Shown: piece by piece, positions 16,378 to 26,934 of the stretch
How the letters are laid out: each line of letters begins with the position of its first letter
How positions within the stretch are numbered: the first letter of the stretch is position 1
Assembly: GCF_002850745.1 (NCBI RefSeq)
Contig: NZ_KZ559466.1
Span: forward strand, 801,329-865,328
Source: Nonomuraea indica
Lineage (GTDB): Bacteria > Actinomycetota > Actinomycetes > Streptosporangiales > Streptosporangiaceae
Reading direction: 5' to 3'
DNA: 64,000 nucleotides
Translations under genes and position numbers: made by a program
The notes under the pieces: model-generated
Seen by the model: only the letters and a program-made list of their open reading frames with translations
Databases searched by the model: none
Told to the model about the DNA's origin: nothing

Positions 16378-18849
16378 CTACGGAGCCCGCTCCCCCGCGG
16401 CGCGTCCATGGTGGGCGTCCTCGGACGCGGCGAACACGTGACCCGTGTCGCCGTCCACGGTCACCACCCGGCCGTCCGTCAGGATCGAGGTGCCGCCGCC
16501 GGTGCCCATGACGGCGGGGATGCCGTACTCCCTGGCCACGATGGCGGCGTGCGAGGCGCTGCCGCCCGTGTCCACCACCACGGCGGCGGCCCGCTGGAAC
16601 AGCGGCGTCCACGAGGGGTTGGTGTAGGGGCAGACGAGCACGTCGCCCCGCGAGAGATCGGCGAACCGGGCCGGGTCGCGGATGACCTTCACCGGGCCGG
16701 TGGCCCGCCCGCCGCTCGCGGGAGTCCCGGAGACCACCGCCCCCTCGGCCGGCCGCGGCGGGAACAGGGCCGCCGGGTCGATGAGCCGCACGCCCGTGAG
16801 CTGCTCCCGCTCGGCCGCCCGGGCCAGCGCGACCGCCCGCAACCGGCCGAGCCGCTCCCGGCCGGCCGTGGCCAGGTCGCCGATCGCCTCCAGCTCCTCC
16901 AGCCGGAGGTGGAAGACGTCCTCGGGTTCGTCGAGCACGGCCGCGTCACGCAGCCTGCGCCCGAGCTCCAGCAGCGACCTGCGCAGGACGGGCAGCGGCA
17001 TGGTGAAGAAGAAGTGGCTGTCCTCCCGGAAGGCGACCCCGGCGCGGGCCGCCTCGACCCTGCGGGTCATCCTGGCCCGCCGGGCGCGCGAACGGCGCAG
17101 CCGGGGGTGCGCGAGCAGCCGGTCGAGCGCGCCGGCGGCGCCGGGATCCGCCTCGGCGTGGTGACCGGCCGCCAGCATCCTGATCGTGCCGAGCACCGCT
17201 TCCGGGGCGTCGGCCCAGGTGGGCGGGGTGACCAGGAGCGGGCTCACGGTCTCGCGGTGACCGTACTCGGCGAGGAACGCGCGCAGCCGCGCGGCGAAGG
17301 CGGCAGGCAGCGCATCGACGCCGGGAGCACCGGGCGGCGGAGCGGTGTCGAGGACGCCGGTCCGCCGCGCCTCCTGCGCCAGCTCCTCCAGCGCCCTGTT
17401 CGCGTCGCCGGTGCGGGTGCGCGCGCCGGCGATCAGCTCGCCGAACATCGGCGCGGCGCCGAGCAGGCCGAGCGCCAGCCGCAGCCGCAGCAGCGCGACA
17501 CCGGCGCCGGGCAGGTAGTCGGCACGCAGCCCGGCCACGGGCCGCACCACGTCGAGCGCCCGCCTGGGCATGCGGACCAGCTCGGGCCACGACATGGCGC
17601 GCAGGTCGCGCCCGGCCAGCTCCCGCGTGCCCGCCGTGACCTGCCGGAAGCGGGGATCGTCCGTCCACCGGGCCGGGTCGTACCTCCTGACCCGGGTGGC
17701 GATCCGGTACGGCGCGGCGAGCAGCCCGGCCGTGGGACGCGGGCGCGGCGGCACCAGCGCGTGGACGACGCCGTCCTCCTCCACCAGGAAGCCCTCGAAG
17801 GCGTCGCGGATGCCGAAGGTCGCCATCACCTGGGCCATCAGCCCGGCCGGGCCGTACGGCAGCCAGGTGGAGGCGTCGATCGGGTACGGCCGCACGGGCA
17901 CGTACTCGCTCAGGACGGCGCCGAGACGGCGCCGCAGCGGCCCCAGCCGGCCGAGCGGCGGTGGCGGCAGGGCGGTCATGGGGCGGGCCTGCAGCAGCCA
18001 CACCCGGCCGCCCGCGTACGCCCACTCGATGTCCTGAGGACGGCCGAAGTGGGCGGCGACCTCCGCGCCCAGCCGGGCCAGCTCACGCAGCGCCGCGTCC
18101 GGCAGGACCGTCCCGCCGTCCCGCGCCGTCGAGCCGGCCCCCGCAGTGGCCGGCCCGCTCTCGTGGACGACGCCGCCGCCCGCGGCGGAGCGGACGACCA
18201 CCTCGCGGCGGCCCGTGGTGCGGGAGACGACCCGGCCCGCGGCGTCGAGCACGTAGTGGTCGGGGGTGACCAGACCCGAGACGACCGCCTCGCCGAGCCC
18301 GGCGCTCGCGTCGATCACGGTCCGCGAGCGGTCGCCGCTGACCGGGTCGGCGGTGAACATCACGCCGGCCGTCTCGGCCTCCACCATGCTCTGCACCACC
18401 ACCGCGATGCTGACGTCGTCGTCGGCGACGCGCAGCCTGCGCCGGTAGGCGACCGCGCGCTCGTTGCCCAGCGACGCCCAGCAGCGGCGTACGGCGTCGG
18501 CCAGCGCCTCCTCCCCCACGACGTTGAGGTAGGTGTCCTGCTGCCCGGCGAACGCGGCGCCGGGCAGGTCCTCGGCGGTGGCGCTGGAGCGCACGGCGAC
18601 CGGGCCGCCGCCGAGCTCGGCGTAGGCGGCGGCGACGGCGGCGCGCAGCTCCTCCGGCAGCGACGCCCGCGCCAGGCCGTCGCGGCCGCCGTGCTCGGCG
18701 ACGGCCAGTTCGAAGGCGGCGGTGGTGACGACGAAGCCGCCGGGGACGGGGAAGCCGTTGCGGACGAGCTCGCCCAGGTTGGCGGCCTTGCCGCCGGCCT
18801 CGGCGAGATCGTCCCGGCCGAATGCGCGCAGCGGGGCGACGAGTGTCAT
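16378..18849 (-). CDS. Rifampin phosphotransferase-like PEP-synthase-family enzyme
   Basis: 823 residues with the order ATP-grasp, middle domain, swivelling His domain. Residues about 1-300 are a PPDK N-terminal ATP-binding domain (GGKAANLGELVRNGFPVPGG, VRSSATAEDLPGAAFAGQQDT). About 300-720 is a variable substrate domain. About 730-823 is the PEP-utilising mobile domain with phosphorylated His767 in GGSASHAAIVAREYGIPAVMG. There is no C-terminal PEP-binding barrel, so it is not a true PEP synthase; order and size match rifampin phosphotransferases (about 865 residues), which phosphorylate the antibiotic using ATP. Start overlaps the MFS stop (ATGA). Co-location with exporter and TetR supports drug defence; the actual substrate is unproven. 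Confidence 0.8.
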   Translation of the reverse strand: MTLVAPLRAFGRDDLAEAGGKAANLGELVRNGFPVPGGFVVTTAAFELAVAEHGGRDGLARASLPEELRAAVAAAYAELGGGPVAVRSSATAEDLPGAAFAGQQDTYLNVVGEEALADAVRRCWASLGNERAVAYRRRLRVADDDVSIAVVVQSMVEAETAGVMFTADPVSGDRSRTVIDASAGLGEAVVSGLVTPDHYVLDAAGRVVSRTTGRREVVVRSAAGGGVVHESGPATAGAGSTARDGGTVLPDAALRELARLGAEVAAHFGRPQDIEWAYAGGRVWLLQARPMTALPPPPLGRLGPLRRRLGAVLSEYVPVRPYPIDASTWLPYGPAGLMAQVMATFGIRDAFEGFLVEEDGVVHALVPPRPRPTAGLLAAPYRIATRVRRYDPARWTDDPRFRQVTAGTRELAGRDLRAMSWPELVRMPRRALDVVRPVAGLRADYLPGAGVALLRLRLALGLLGAAPMFGELIAGARTRTGDANRALEELAQEARRTGVLDTAPPPGAPGVDALPAAFAARLRAFLAEYGHRETVSPLLVTPPTWADAPEAVLGTIRMLAAGHHAEADPGAAGALDRLLAHPRLRRSRARRARMTRRVEAARAGVAFREDSHFFFTMPLPVLRRSLLELGRRLRDAAVLDEPEDVFHLRLEELEAIGDLATAGRERLGRLRAVALARAAEREQLTGVRLIDPAALFPPRPAEGAVVSGTPASGGRATGPVKVIRDPARFADLSRGDVLVCPYTNPSWTPLFQRAAAVVVDTGGSASHAAIVAREYGIPAVMGTGGGTSILTDGRVVTVDGDTGHVFAASEDAHHGRAAGERAP

Positions 18850-20240
18850 GCGTTCTCCTCGACGTGGGAGGTGGTGCGGAGGGGGCGCGCCGGCAGGGCC
18901 AGCGCGAGGACGAAGGCCACGGCCATCAGCGGCGCCATGGCACCGAGGACGGGCGGGACGGCCTCGGCGAAGGCGGCCCGCGCCGCGTCGGACAGCTCCG
19001 GGGACGCGGATGGCGGGACGTCGCCCGCCATCCGCCAGGTGATCAGCGCGCCGGCGAGCGCCACTCCGGCGGAGGCGCCGACCTGCCGCAGGAACGTCAC
19101 CGCCGACGTCGCGGCGCCCAGGTCGGCCCGGCCGACGGCGTTCTGCGCGACCGTGACCATGACCTGCATGACCAGCCCCACCCCGAGGCCGGTCAGCAGC
19201 AGCACGCCCGCGACAGCCGCCGGCCCGGCGCCGCCGGTCAGGCCCAGCAGCGCCAGACCGGCCGTGGCGAGCGCGGTGCCCGCGACCGGATAGGCCTTGT
19301 AGCGCCCGGTGCGGGTGATCAGCCGGCCGGAGACGACCGTGGTGACCAGCACGCCCGCCATGAGCGCGGTCACCGGCAGTCCCGCCTGCGTCGCGGACGA
19401 GCGCAGCGCGAGCTGCAGGTAGGCGGGCAGGTACGTGAGGGTGCCGAACAGGGCGAACCCGATGAGCAGGCTGATCGCCACCGGCACGGCGAAGGCCCGG
19501 TCGCGGAAGAGCCGCAGCGGCAGGATCGGGTCGGCCGCGCGGCGCGCGCTCACCAGCCAGGCCGCCGCGCCGGCGGCCGCCACGAGGAGGAAGACCGGCT
19601 CCCGCGTCTGCCCCAGCAGCACGACCCCCACCACGGCCGCGCCCAGCGCGAACGCTCCGGCGTAGTCGATCGGCGCACCGCCGTGCTCCCGGCTCGGCGC
19701 GGGCAGGCGCAGGGTGACCGTCAGCAGCGCCAACGCCACCAGCCCGAGCGGCGGGTAGCCGGCGAAGATCCACCGCCAGTCGAGCCGGTCGACGGCGAGC
19801 CCGCCCAGCAGCGGGCCTCCGACGGCGGCGACGACGTACGCGGCGCCGATGAGGCCCAGGTAGCGGCCCCGCTCCCGGGGGCTCACCAGTTCACCGATGA
19901 TCGCCTGGGCCCCGATCACCAGCCCGCCTCCACCGACGCCCTGCACGGCGCGGAACACCACGAACTGTGTCATGGTCCCGGCCAGCGCGCAGAGCACGGC
20001 ACCGGCCACGAAGATCAGGATCGCCGCCTGCATCATCGGCTTGCGGCCGTACCGGTCACCGAGCTTGCCGTACACCGGCATCACGACGGTGGCCGCCACC
20101 AGGTAGGCGGTGACGACGGCGGGCATCTGGTCGAGCCCGCCCAGATCACCGGCCACGGCGGGCAGCGCGGGCGCCATCACCGTCTGGTCGAGCGCCCCCA
20201 GGAGCATCGCCAGCAGCAACCCCGGCAGGACCGCCTTCAT
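18846..20240 (-). CDS. DHA2-type MFS drug exporter
   Basis: 464 residues, about 14 membrane spans. Signatures include MLLGALDQTVMAPALPAVAGDLG (span 1), GKLGDRYGRKPMMQ (MFS motif A) and GAAYVVAAVGGPLLGGLAVD (motif C, antiporter). Predicted proton-coupled efflux of hydrophobic drugs. ATG 20240 is preceded by AGGAGG. First gene of an overlapping set with the RPH-like enzyme and TetR; a palindromic operator lies 16 nt upstream. Confidence 0.87.
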   Translation of the reverse strand: MKAVLPGLLLAMLLGALDQTVMAPALPAVAGDLGGLDQMPAVVTAYLVAATVVMPVYGKLGDRYGRKPMMQAAILIFVAGAVLCALAGTMTQFVVFRAVQGVGGGGLVIGAQAIIGELVSPRERGRYLGLIGAAYVVAAVGGPLLGGLAVDRLDWRWIFAGYPPLGLVALALLTVTLRLPAPSREHGGAPIDYAGAFALGAAVVGVVLLGQTREPVFLLVAAAGAAAWLVSARRAADPILPLRLFRDRAFAVPVAISLLIGFALFGTLTYLPAYLQLALRSSATQAGLPVTALMAGVLVTTVVSGRLITRTGRYKAYPVAGTALATAGLALLGLTGGAGPAAVAGVLLLTGLGVGLVMQVMVTVAQNAVGRADLGAATSAVTFLRQVGASAGVALAGALITWRMAGDVPPSASPELSDAARAAFAEAVPPVLGAMAPLMAVAFVLALALPARPLRTTSHVEENA

Positions 20241-20255
20241 CCTCGCCTCCTGTAA

Positions 20256-20270
20256 AGAACGGCTCGTTCT
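20256..20270. promoter_or_regulatory. Operator palindrome upstream of the MFS exporter
   Basis: AGAACGGCTCGTTCT: 6-bp arms around GCT, immediately upstream of the exporter ribosome binding site. Its size and position fit a TetR operator; the cognate candidate is the TetR at 15771-16367. No rifamycin-associated element (a 19-bp GC palindrome known upstream of other rph genes) was seen. Confidence 0.6.
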
Positions 20271-20469
20271 CTAATGAGAGTACGCGCCACCTTTAGGAAA
20301 CGCAATGTTCACTACTTGGCCACGCCGTGGTGGAGCGCATCCGGTGGGACCAGTGCCGACGCCCGACGATCGGCCACGCGTTCACCCCTGCCCGCGGAAA
20401 CGACTCGACCGCGCCGTCGCGGGGTCGCGAGGCGCGGTCGGGTGGTGGCGTGCGGGTCTGGTGGGCGCG

Positions 20470-20640
20470 TGCCGGGCGGCCGGAGCCCGGCAGATCGTGC
20501 CGGGTGGCCGGAACCTCAGGTCATGCCGGGTGGCCGGAACCTCAGGTCATGCCGGGTGGCCGGAGCCTCAGGTCATGCCGGGTGGCCGGAGCCTCAGGTC
20601 ATGCCGGGTGGCCGGAGCCCGGCAGGTCGTGCCGGGGCGG
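20470..20640. repeat. Intergenic tandem repeat, period 26-28 bp
   Basis: The block TGCCGGGTGGCCGGA starts at or near 20470, 20498, 20524, 20550, 20576, 20602 and 20630. The inner units are 26 bp (ending CCTCAGGTCA); the first and last are 28 bp (ending GCCCGGCAGRTCG), giving a symmetric array. It occupies most of the 430-bp gap between leuA and the exporter promoter. The remaining 20271-20469 stretch shows no gene. Too short and without spacers to be CRISPR. Function unknown. Confidence 0.85.
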
Positions 20641-20670
20641 CGAGCGGCCGGGCGGTCAGCGGCCGGGCGG

Positions 20671-23282
<2,612 letters not shown>

Positions 23283-23307
23283 AGCGCGTGTTCTATCACG
23301 TGCTCAG

Positions 23308-23313
23308 TAGAGT
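23308..23313 (+). promoter_or_regulatory. -10 element of leaderless DUF2630 mRNA
   Basis: TAGAGT followed by 7 nt and ATG 23321, with no Shine-Dalgarno. It lies in the 38-bp gap divergent from ddaH. Confidence 0.6.
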
Positions 23314-23320
23314 CTCCGGC

Positions 23321-23566
23321 ATGCGGGACAACGAGATACTCAGCAGGATCAGCGCCCTCGTCGCCGAGGAGCACGAGCTGCGCGGCAGGCTGTCGGCCGG
23401 CGAGGTCACCTCCGAGGAGGAGAACGAGCGGGTCAAGGAGCTGGAGGAGGCGCTCGACCAGTGCTGGGACCTGCTGCGCCAGCGGCGGGCCCGGCGCAGC
23501 GTGGGCGAGAACCCCGACGACGCCGCCGCCCGCCCCGCCTCCGAGGTGGAGGATTACGAGCAGTAG
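23321..23566 (+). CDS. DUF2630 family protein
   Basis: 81-residue, highly charged helical protein: ISALVAEEHELRGRL, ELEEALDQCWDLLRQRRARR and a C-terminal ASEVEDYEQ are hallmarks of DUF2630, a small actinobacterial family of unknown function. Predicted as a cytoplasmic helical hairpin. ATG 23321 follows a leaderless -10. The upstream in-frame ATG 23288 lies before that promoter and is rejected. Confidence 0.85.
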   Translation: MRDNEILSRISALVAEEHELRGRLSAGEVTSEEENERVKELEEALDQCWDLLRQRRARRSVGENPDDAAARPASEVEDYEQ

Positions 23567-23647
23567 ACGTGCCTCGGGTGGAGGGGTGCGAGCAGGAGGC
23601 GTCGCGGGCGGCGCGGCGCGGCGGCCGCGATCGCGCAGAATGGGAGC

Positions 23648-24376
23648 GTGACGGAACGGGACGCGCGTCTTCGCATCGCCGCCGAGCTGAGGATGTTCCT
23701 GCCGGTGAGCCGCCGGCAGGAATGGCAGCGGGTGAGCCCTGACGGCTCCTCGACGCTCGGGCACCACATCGAGTCGGCCGGCATCCCGCTGCCGGAGGTC
23801 GGGCCGCTGACCGTCGGCGGCCGCGGCGTGGGGCCGTCCTACCACCTCGCGCCCGGCGACGTCGTCGAGGTGGGGGCCGTGCCCCGGCCGCAGCCGTTGC
23901 CGCACGAGCCGCGGTTCCTGCTGGACGTGCACCTGGGCACGCTGTCGCGGCGGCTGCGGCTGCTCGGCATCGACGCCGCCTACCACAACGACATGGACGA
24001 CCCGGAGCTGGTCGAGCAGGCCAACGCCGAGCGCCGGGTGCTGCTGACGCAGGACCGGGGGCTGCTGCGCCGCCGGGCGCTGTGGCTGGGCGCGTACGTG
24101 CGCGGCTCGCGCCCGCAGGACCAGCTCCGCGACCTGCTCGACCGGTTCGCGCCGCAGCTGCGCCCGTGGACGCGGTGCACCGCGTGCAACGGGGAGCTGG
24201 TCCCGGCCGCCAAGCGGGAGGTGGCGCCGCTGCTGGAGGCGGGCACGCGGCGCAGCTACGACGCCTACGGCCAGTGCCGCGACTGCGGCCAGGTCTACTG
24301 GCACGGGGCGCACAGCGGCCACCTGGAGGAGATCGTCAGGTCGGCCCGGGAGTGGGCCGGCGGCCTGCGAGCCTGA
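23648..24376 (+). CDS. Mut7-C RNase-domain protein with ubiquitin-like N-terminus
   Basis: 242 residues. About 1-85 looks like the Mut7-C ubiquitin-like domain. About 88-235 is the Mut7-C RNase domain, a PIN-like fold, with FLLDVHLGTLSRRLRLLGID (first acidic residue), RRVLLTQDRGLLRRR (second), and a zinc pair CTACNGEL...CRDCGQVYW. Family members are predicted RNases; the biological substrate is not known. GTG 23648 start; an AT-containing hexamer CAGAAT 6 nt before suggests leaderless expression. Confidence 0.8.
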   Translation: MTERDARLRIAAELRMFLPVSRRQEWQRVSPDGSSTLGHHIESAGIPLPEVGPLTVGGRGVGPSYHLAPGDVVEVGAVPRPQPLPHEPRFLLDVHLGTLSRRLRLLGIDAAYHNDMDDPELVEQANAERRVLLTQDRGLLRRRALWLGAYVRGSRPQDQLRDLLDRFAPQLRPWTRCTACNGELVPAAKREVAPLLEAGTRRSYDAYGQCRDCGQVYWHGAHSGHLEEIVRSAREWAGGLRA

Positions 24377-24423
24377 CCGCGCCACCCCGGCCCCTGAGCG
24401 TCCTGGTGGCCTGACACCGCCGG

Positions 24424-24506
24424 GACGGATGGGTGCGGGTGGCCTGGCCGGGACGGATAGGTGCGGGTGGCCTGACCTGACGGATGGGTGCGGGTGGTCT
24501 GGCCGG
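24424..24506. repeat. Three tandem repeats, 27-28 bp
   Basis: GACGGATGGGTGCGGGTGG-type units start at 24424, 24452 and 24479, each followed by CCTGRCC or TCTGGCC. They fill the gap between the Mut7-C gene and the next membrane protein gene. Sequence differs from the leuA-downstream array but the period is similar. Confidence 0.8.
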
Positions 24507-24522
24507 GGCGGCGCAGCACGCC

Positions 24523-24528
24523 TATGGT
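24523..24528 (+). promoter_or_regulatory. -10 element of a leaderless membrane-protein mRNA
   Basis: TATGGT followed by 6 nt and GTG 24535; no ribosome binding site. Confidence 0.55.
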
Positions 24529-24534
24529 GATCGT

Positions 24535-25005
24535 GTGGCCGACTCTCACACGCGCGGCCCCGCCAGGCGCGGGACACGGCGGGCCTACGCGCTGGCCGTG
24601 GCCGCCGCCGGGGCGCTGCTGGTGGTCAGCGCGATCCTGCCGTGGGCGGGCCTGGAGGCCCGCAGCGACCTGCTCGGCGCGGGTGTCTCCCATGAGGTGC
24701 GCGGGGTGGACGACGGCCGTGGCGTCCTCATCCTGGTCGCCGGGCTGGCCGCGCTGGCACTCGGGACGGCCGGGCTGCTGGCCCGCCCGTGGATCGCCGC
24801 CCTTGCCGCGCTGCCGGGCGGGCTGGCGGCCGGGCTGCTGGTGATCTTCGTGACCGACCCGGGCGGCGCCGGCGACCGGCTCTCGGTCGACCTGGGCGGT
24901 GTCCTGTCGGTGGAGCCGGTGATCCGCTACGGCTGGTTCGCCGCGCTGGCGGCCGCCGTCGCGGTGGTGCTCAGCGCGGTCCTCACGCTGGGCCGAAGCC
25001 GCTGA
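24535..25005 (+). CDS. Small four-span membrane protein, unknown
   Basis: 156 residues with four hydrophobic segments: about 17-40 (YALAVAAAGALLVVSAIL), 65-85, 88-108 and 134-152. A W-containing loop after span 1 (LPWAGLEAR) resembles tryptophan-rich small actinobacterial membrane proteins, but no function is recognised. GTG 24535 is selected by the -10 at 24523-24528; upstream in-frame ATG 24484 lies inside the repeat array. Confidence 0.65.
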   Translation: MADSHTRGPARRGTRRAYALAVAAAGALLVVSAILPWAGLEARSDLLGAGVSHEVRGVDDGRGVLILVAGLAALALGTAGLLARPWIAALAALPGGLAAGLLVIFVTDPGGAGDRLSVDLGGVLSVEPVIRYGWFAALAAAVAVVLSAVLTLGRSR

Positions 25006-25200
25006 CCACCCCCGCCGCACGCCGCCACTGACCACCCCCGCCGCTGACCACCCCGCCGCACACCGCCACTGATCACGCCGTCGCCTACCACGGCCGCCGC
25101 TCACCATCCCGCCGCCCACCACCGTCCACCACCGCCGCCGCCGCACACCGCCGCCGCGCAGCCGTCGAGCGTCGCCCGTAGCGGCGTGGACGGGGCGCGG
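25006..25200. repeat. Degenerate CCACC/CCGCCG repeats, no gene
   Basis: The 195-bp gap between convergent genes consists of degenerate copies of CTGACCACCCCCGCCGC and CACCGCCACTGA, then a (CCGCCGC)-rich run. No hairpin terminator is clear. Low-complexity composition gives spurious open frames on both strands. Confidence 0.6.
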
Positions 25201-26127
25201 TCAGTCGTAGAAGCCGAGGCGGCGCAGCTGCTTGGGGTCGCGCTGCCAGTCCTTGGCGACACTGATCCGCAGGTCGAGGTAGACCCGGGTGCCGAGCAGG
25301 GCCTCGATCTGCTTGCGCGCCCTGGTGCCGACGTCGCGCAGCCGCTCGCCCTTGTGCCCGATCACGATGGCCTTCTGCGAGGGACGTTCGACGAACATGT
25401 GCGCGTAGATGTCGAGCAGGTCGTCGCGTCCCTCGCGCGGCAGCATCTCGTCCACCACGACGGCGATCGAGTGCGGCAGCTCGTCGCGGACCCCCTCCAG
25501 GGCCGCCTCCCTGATCAGCTCGCCCACCAGCACCTGCTCGGGCTCGTCGGTGAGCTGACCACCCTCGTACAGCGGCGGCGACTCGGGCAGGTGCTCGATC
25601 AGCACGCCGGCCAGCACGTCGAGCTGGTCGCCGGCCTCCGCCGACACCGGCACGATCGCGGCGAACTCGGCGATCTGCGAGACGGCCAGCAGCTGCGCCG
25701 CGATCTGCTCCTTGCTCGCCAGGTCGCACTTGGTGACGACCGCGACGACGGGTGTCTTCTTCACCGCGGCGAGCTTGTCGGCGATGAAGCGGTCGCCCTT
25801 GCCGATCGGCTCGTTGGCGGGCACGCAGAAGCCGATCACGTCCACCTCGGTCAGCGTGGACAGCACGAGGCTGTCGAGCCGCTCCCCGAGCAGCGTGCGG
25901 GGCCGGTGCAGGCCCGGCGTGTCGACGATGACGATCTGGGCGTCCGGCCGGTGCACGATGCCCCTGATGACGCGCCGGGTGGTCTGCGGCTTGGAGGAGG
26001 TGATCGCCACCTTCGTGCCGACCAGGGCGTTCATCAGGGTCGACTTGCCGACGTTCGGCCTCCCGACGAAGCAGGCGAATCCGGCGCGATGGGTGTCTGG
26101 CGAAGTCACCTGTGCATTGTCGCTCAT
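25201..26127 (-). CDS. era: GTPase Era
   Basis: 308 residues, ribosome-assembly GTPase acting on the 30S/16S 3' end. G1 GRPNVGKST, G3 DTPG, G4 TKCD are all present in the first 140 residues. A C-terminal KH domain carries VIGHKGERLRDVGTRARKQIEALLG. Start ATG 26127 overlaps the NUDIX stop by one base (TGATG), so translation is coupled. Last gene of the reverse-strand run. No partner recO follows, only low-complexity DNA. Confidence 0.95.
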   Translation of the reverse strand: MSDNAQVTSPDTHRAGFACFVGRPNVGKSTLMNALVGTKVAITSSKPQTTRRVIRGIVHRPDAQIVIVDTPGLHRPRTLLGERLDSLVLSTLTEVDVIGFCVPANEPIGKGDRFIADKLAAVKKTPVVAVVTKCDLASKEQIAAQLLAVSQIAEFAAIVPVSAEAGDQLDVLAGVLIEHLPESPPLYEGGQLTDEPEQVLVGELIREAALEGVRDELPHSIAVVVDEMLPREGRDDLLDIYAHMFVERPSQKAIVIGHKGERLRDVGTRARKQIEALLGTRVYLDLRISVAKDWQRDPKQLRRLGFYD

Positions 26128-26603
26128 CACGGCCGCCGCCCGCGCCACCAGGTGAACACCTCGGGCAGCACCCGGGGCGACCACGGCGTCATCCGCAGCT
26201 CGGGCAGCTCCGCCTCGGTCACCCAGCGGACGTCGGTGATCTCGTCGCCATCGGGGACGGGCGACCCCGAGGCGGGCACGCACCCGTACACCGCGATCAT
26301 GTAGATGCACTCGTGGCCGTTGGTGTAGACGGCGTGGAACTCCGGCCCGCTGTAGACGCCGATCAGGCCGCGTACGGCGACGTCGACGCCGATCTCCTCG
26401 CGCAGCTCCCTGACCACCGCCTCCTCGGGCCGTTCGCCCGGGTCGAGGGCGCCGCCGGGCGCCGCCCACACTCCCCCGTCGCTGTGCCGGGCCACCAGCA
26501 GCCGCCCGTCCGCGTCGAACACGCACCCGCACACCGACGGCAGCATGAGCAGGTCGGAGCCCACCTTGGCGCGCAGCCCGGCGAGATAGGAGGACATCGG
26601 CAC
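26127..26603 (-). CDS. NUDIX hydrolase
   Basis: 158 residues. The NUDIX box GGALDPGERPEEAVVRELREEIG spans about residues 49-72 and matches Gx5Ex7REUxEExG, with intact catalytic glutamates. Probable nucleotide diphosphate derivative hydrolase; substrate unknown. Start taken as GTG 26603, 7 nt after GGAG; ATG 26597 is an alternative. Placed between the degenerate cytidine deaminase and era. Confidence 0.85.
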   Translation of the reverse strand: MPMSSYLAGLRAKVGSDLLMLPSVCGCVFDADGRLLVARHSDGGVWAAPGGALDPGERPEEAVVRELREEIGVDVAVRGLIGVYSGPEFHAVYTNGHECIYMIAVYGCVPASGSPVPDGDEITDVRWVTEAELPELRMTPWSPRVLPEVFTWWRGRRP

Positions 26604-26606
26604 GGG

Positions 26607-26930
26607 TCAGCTCCGGAGCGTGCCGTCGGGGCCGGCCACGAGCAGCGCCCCGGCGCCCAGCTCGCGGGTCACCTCCTCGTCGGCCGCGCTCGGGTCGCCC
26701 TCGCTGACCAGCGCGGCGGCCTCCAGGGAGCGCGCGCCGCTGGAGACGGCCGTCGCCACGGCGACCTGCACGGCTGACAGCGTCAGCGAGGTGAGCGTGA
26801 CGTCGGTGGCGGAGTAGGTGCGTCCGGTCTCGTCGCGTACGGCGGCGCCCTCGGCGGAGCCGTTGCGGGCCCGTGCGGCCCGGGCCAGGGTGATGAGCTT
26901 GCTGTCTTCAGGATCGAGAGTCACGGGCAC
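26607..26930 (-). CDS. Cytidine deaminase-like protein lacking zinc ligands
   Basis: 107 residues aligned to the small cytidine deaminase fold (SKLITLARAARARNGSAEGAAVRDETGRTYSATDV matches its substrate half). The expected CAE/HAE and PCxxC zinc motifs are absent, and there is no cysteine or histidine at all. It must be catalytically dead as a deaminase; a structural or regulatory role is possible. Similar proteins precede era in other actinomycetes, so it is conserved rather than decaying. GTG 26930 start. Confidence 0.75.
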   Translation of the reverse strand: MPVTLDPEDSKLITLARAARARNGSAEGAAVRDETGRTYSATDVTLTSLTLSAVQVAVATAVSSGARSLEAAALVSEGDPSAADEEVTRELGAGALLVAGPDGTLRS

Positions 26931-26934
26931 TAGG

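Noticed and set aside
16378..18849. Assignment as phosphoenolpyruvate synthase
   Set aside because: The C-terminal PEP-binding barrel of PpsA is absent and the chain ends with the swivelling His domain.
20470..20640. Possible CRISPR array
   Set aside because: Units are contiguous with no unique spacers and no cas genes are present.
24535..25005. Assignment to the tryptophan-operon-associated membrane family
   Set aside because: Only general hydrophobic pattern similarity; no trp genes nearby and no diagnostic motif seen.
25006..25200. Reverse-strand extension of coding sequence beyond era
   Set aside because: Frames here come from CCGCCG-type low complexity; era ends normally at its KH domain.
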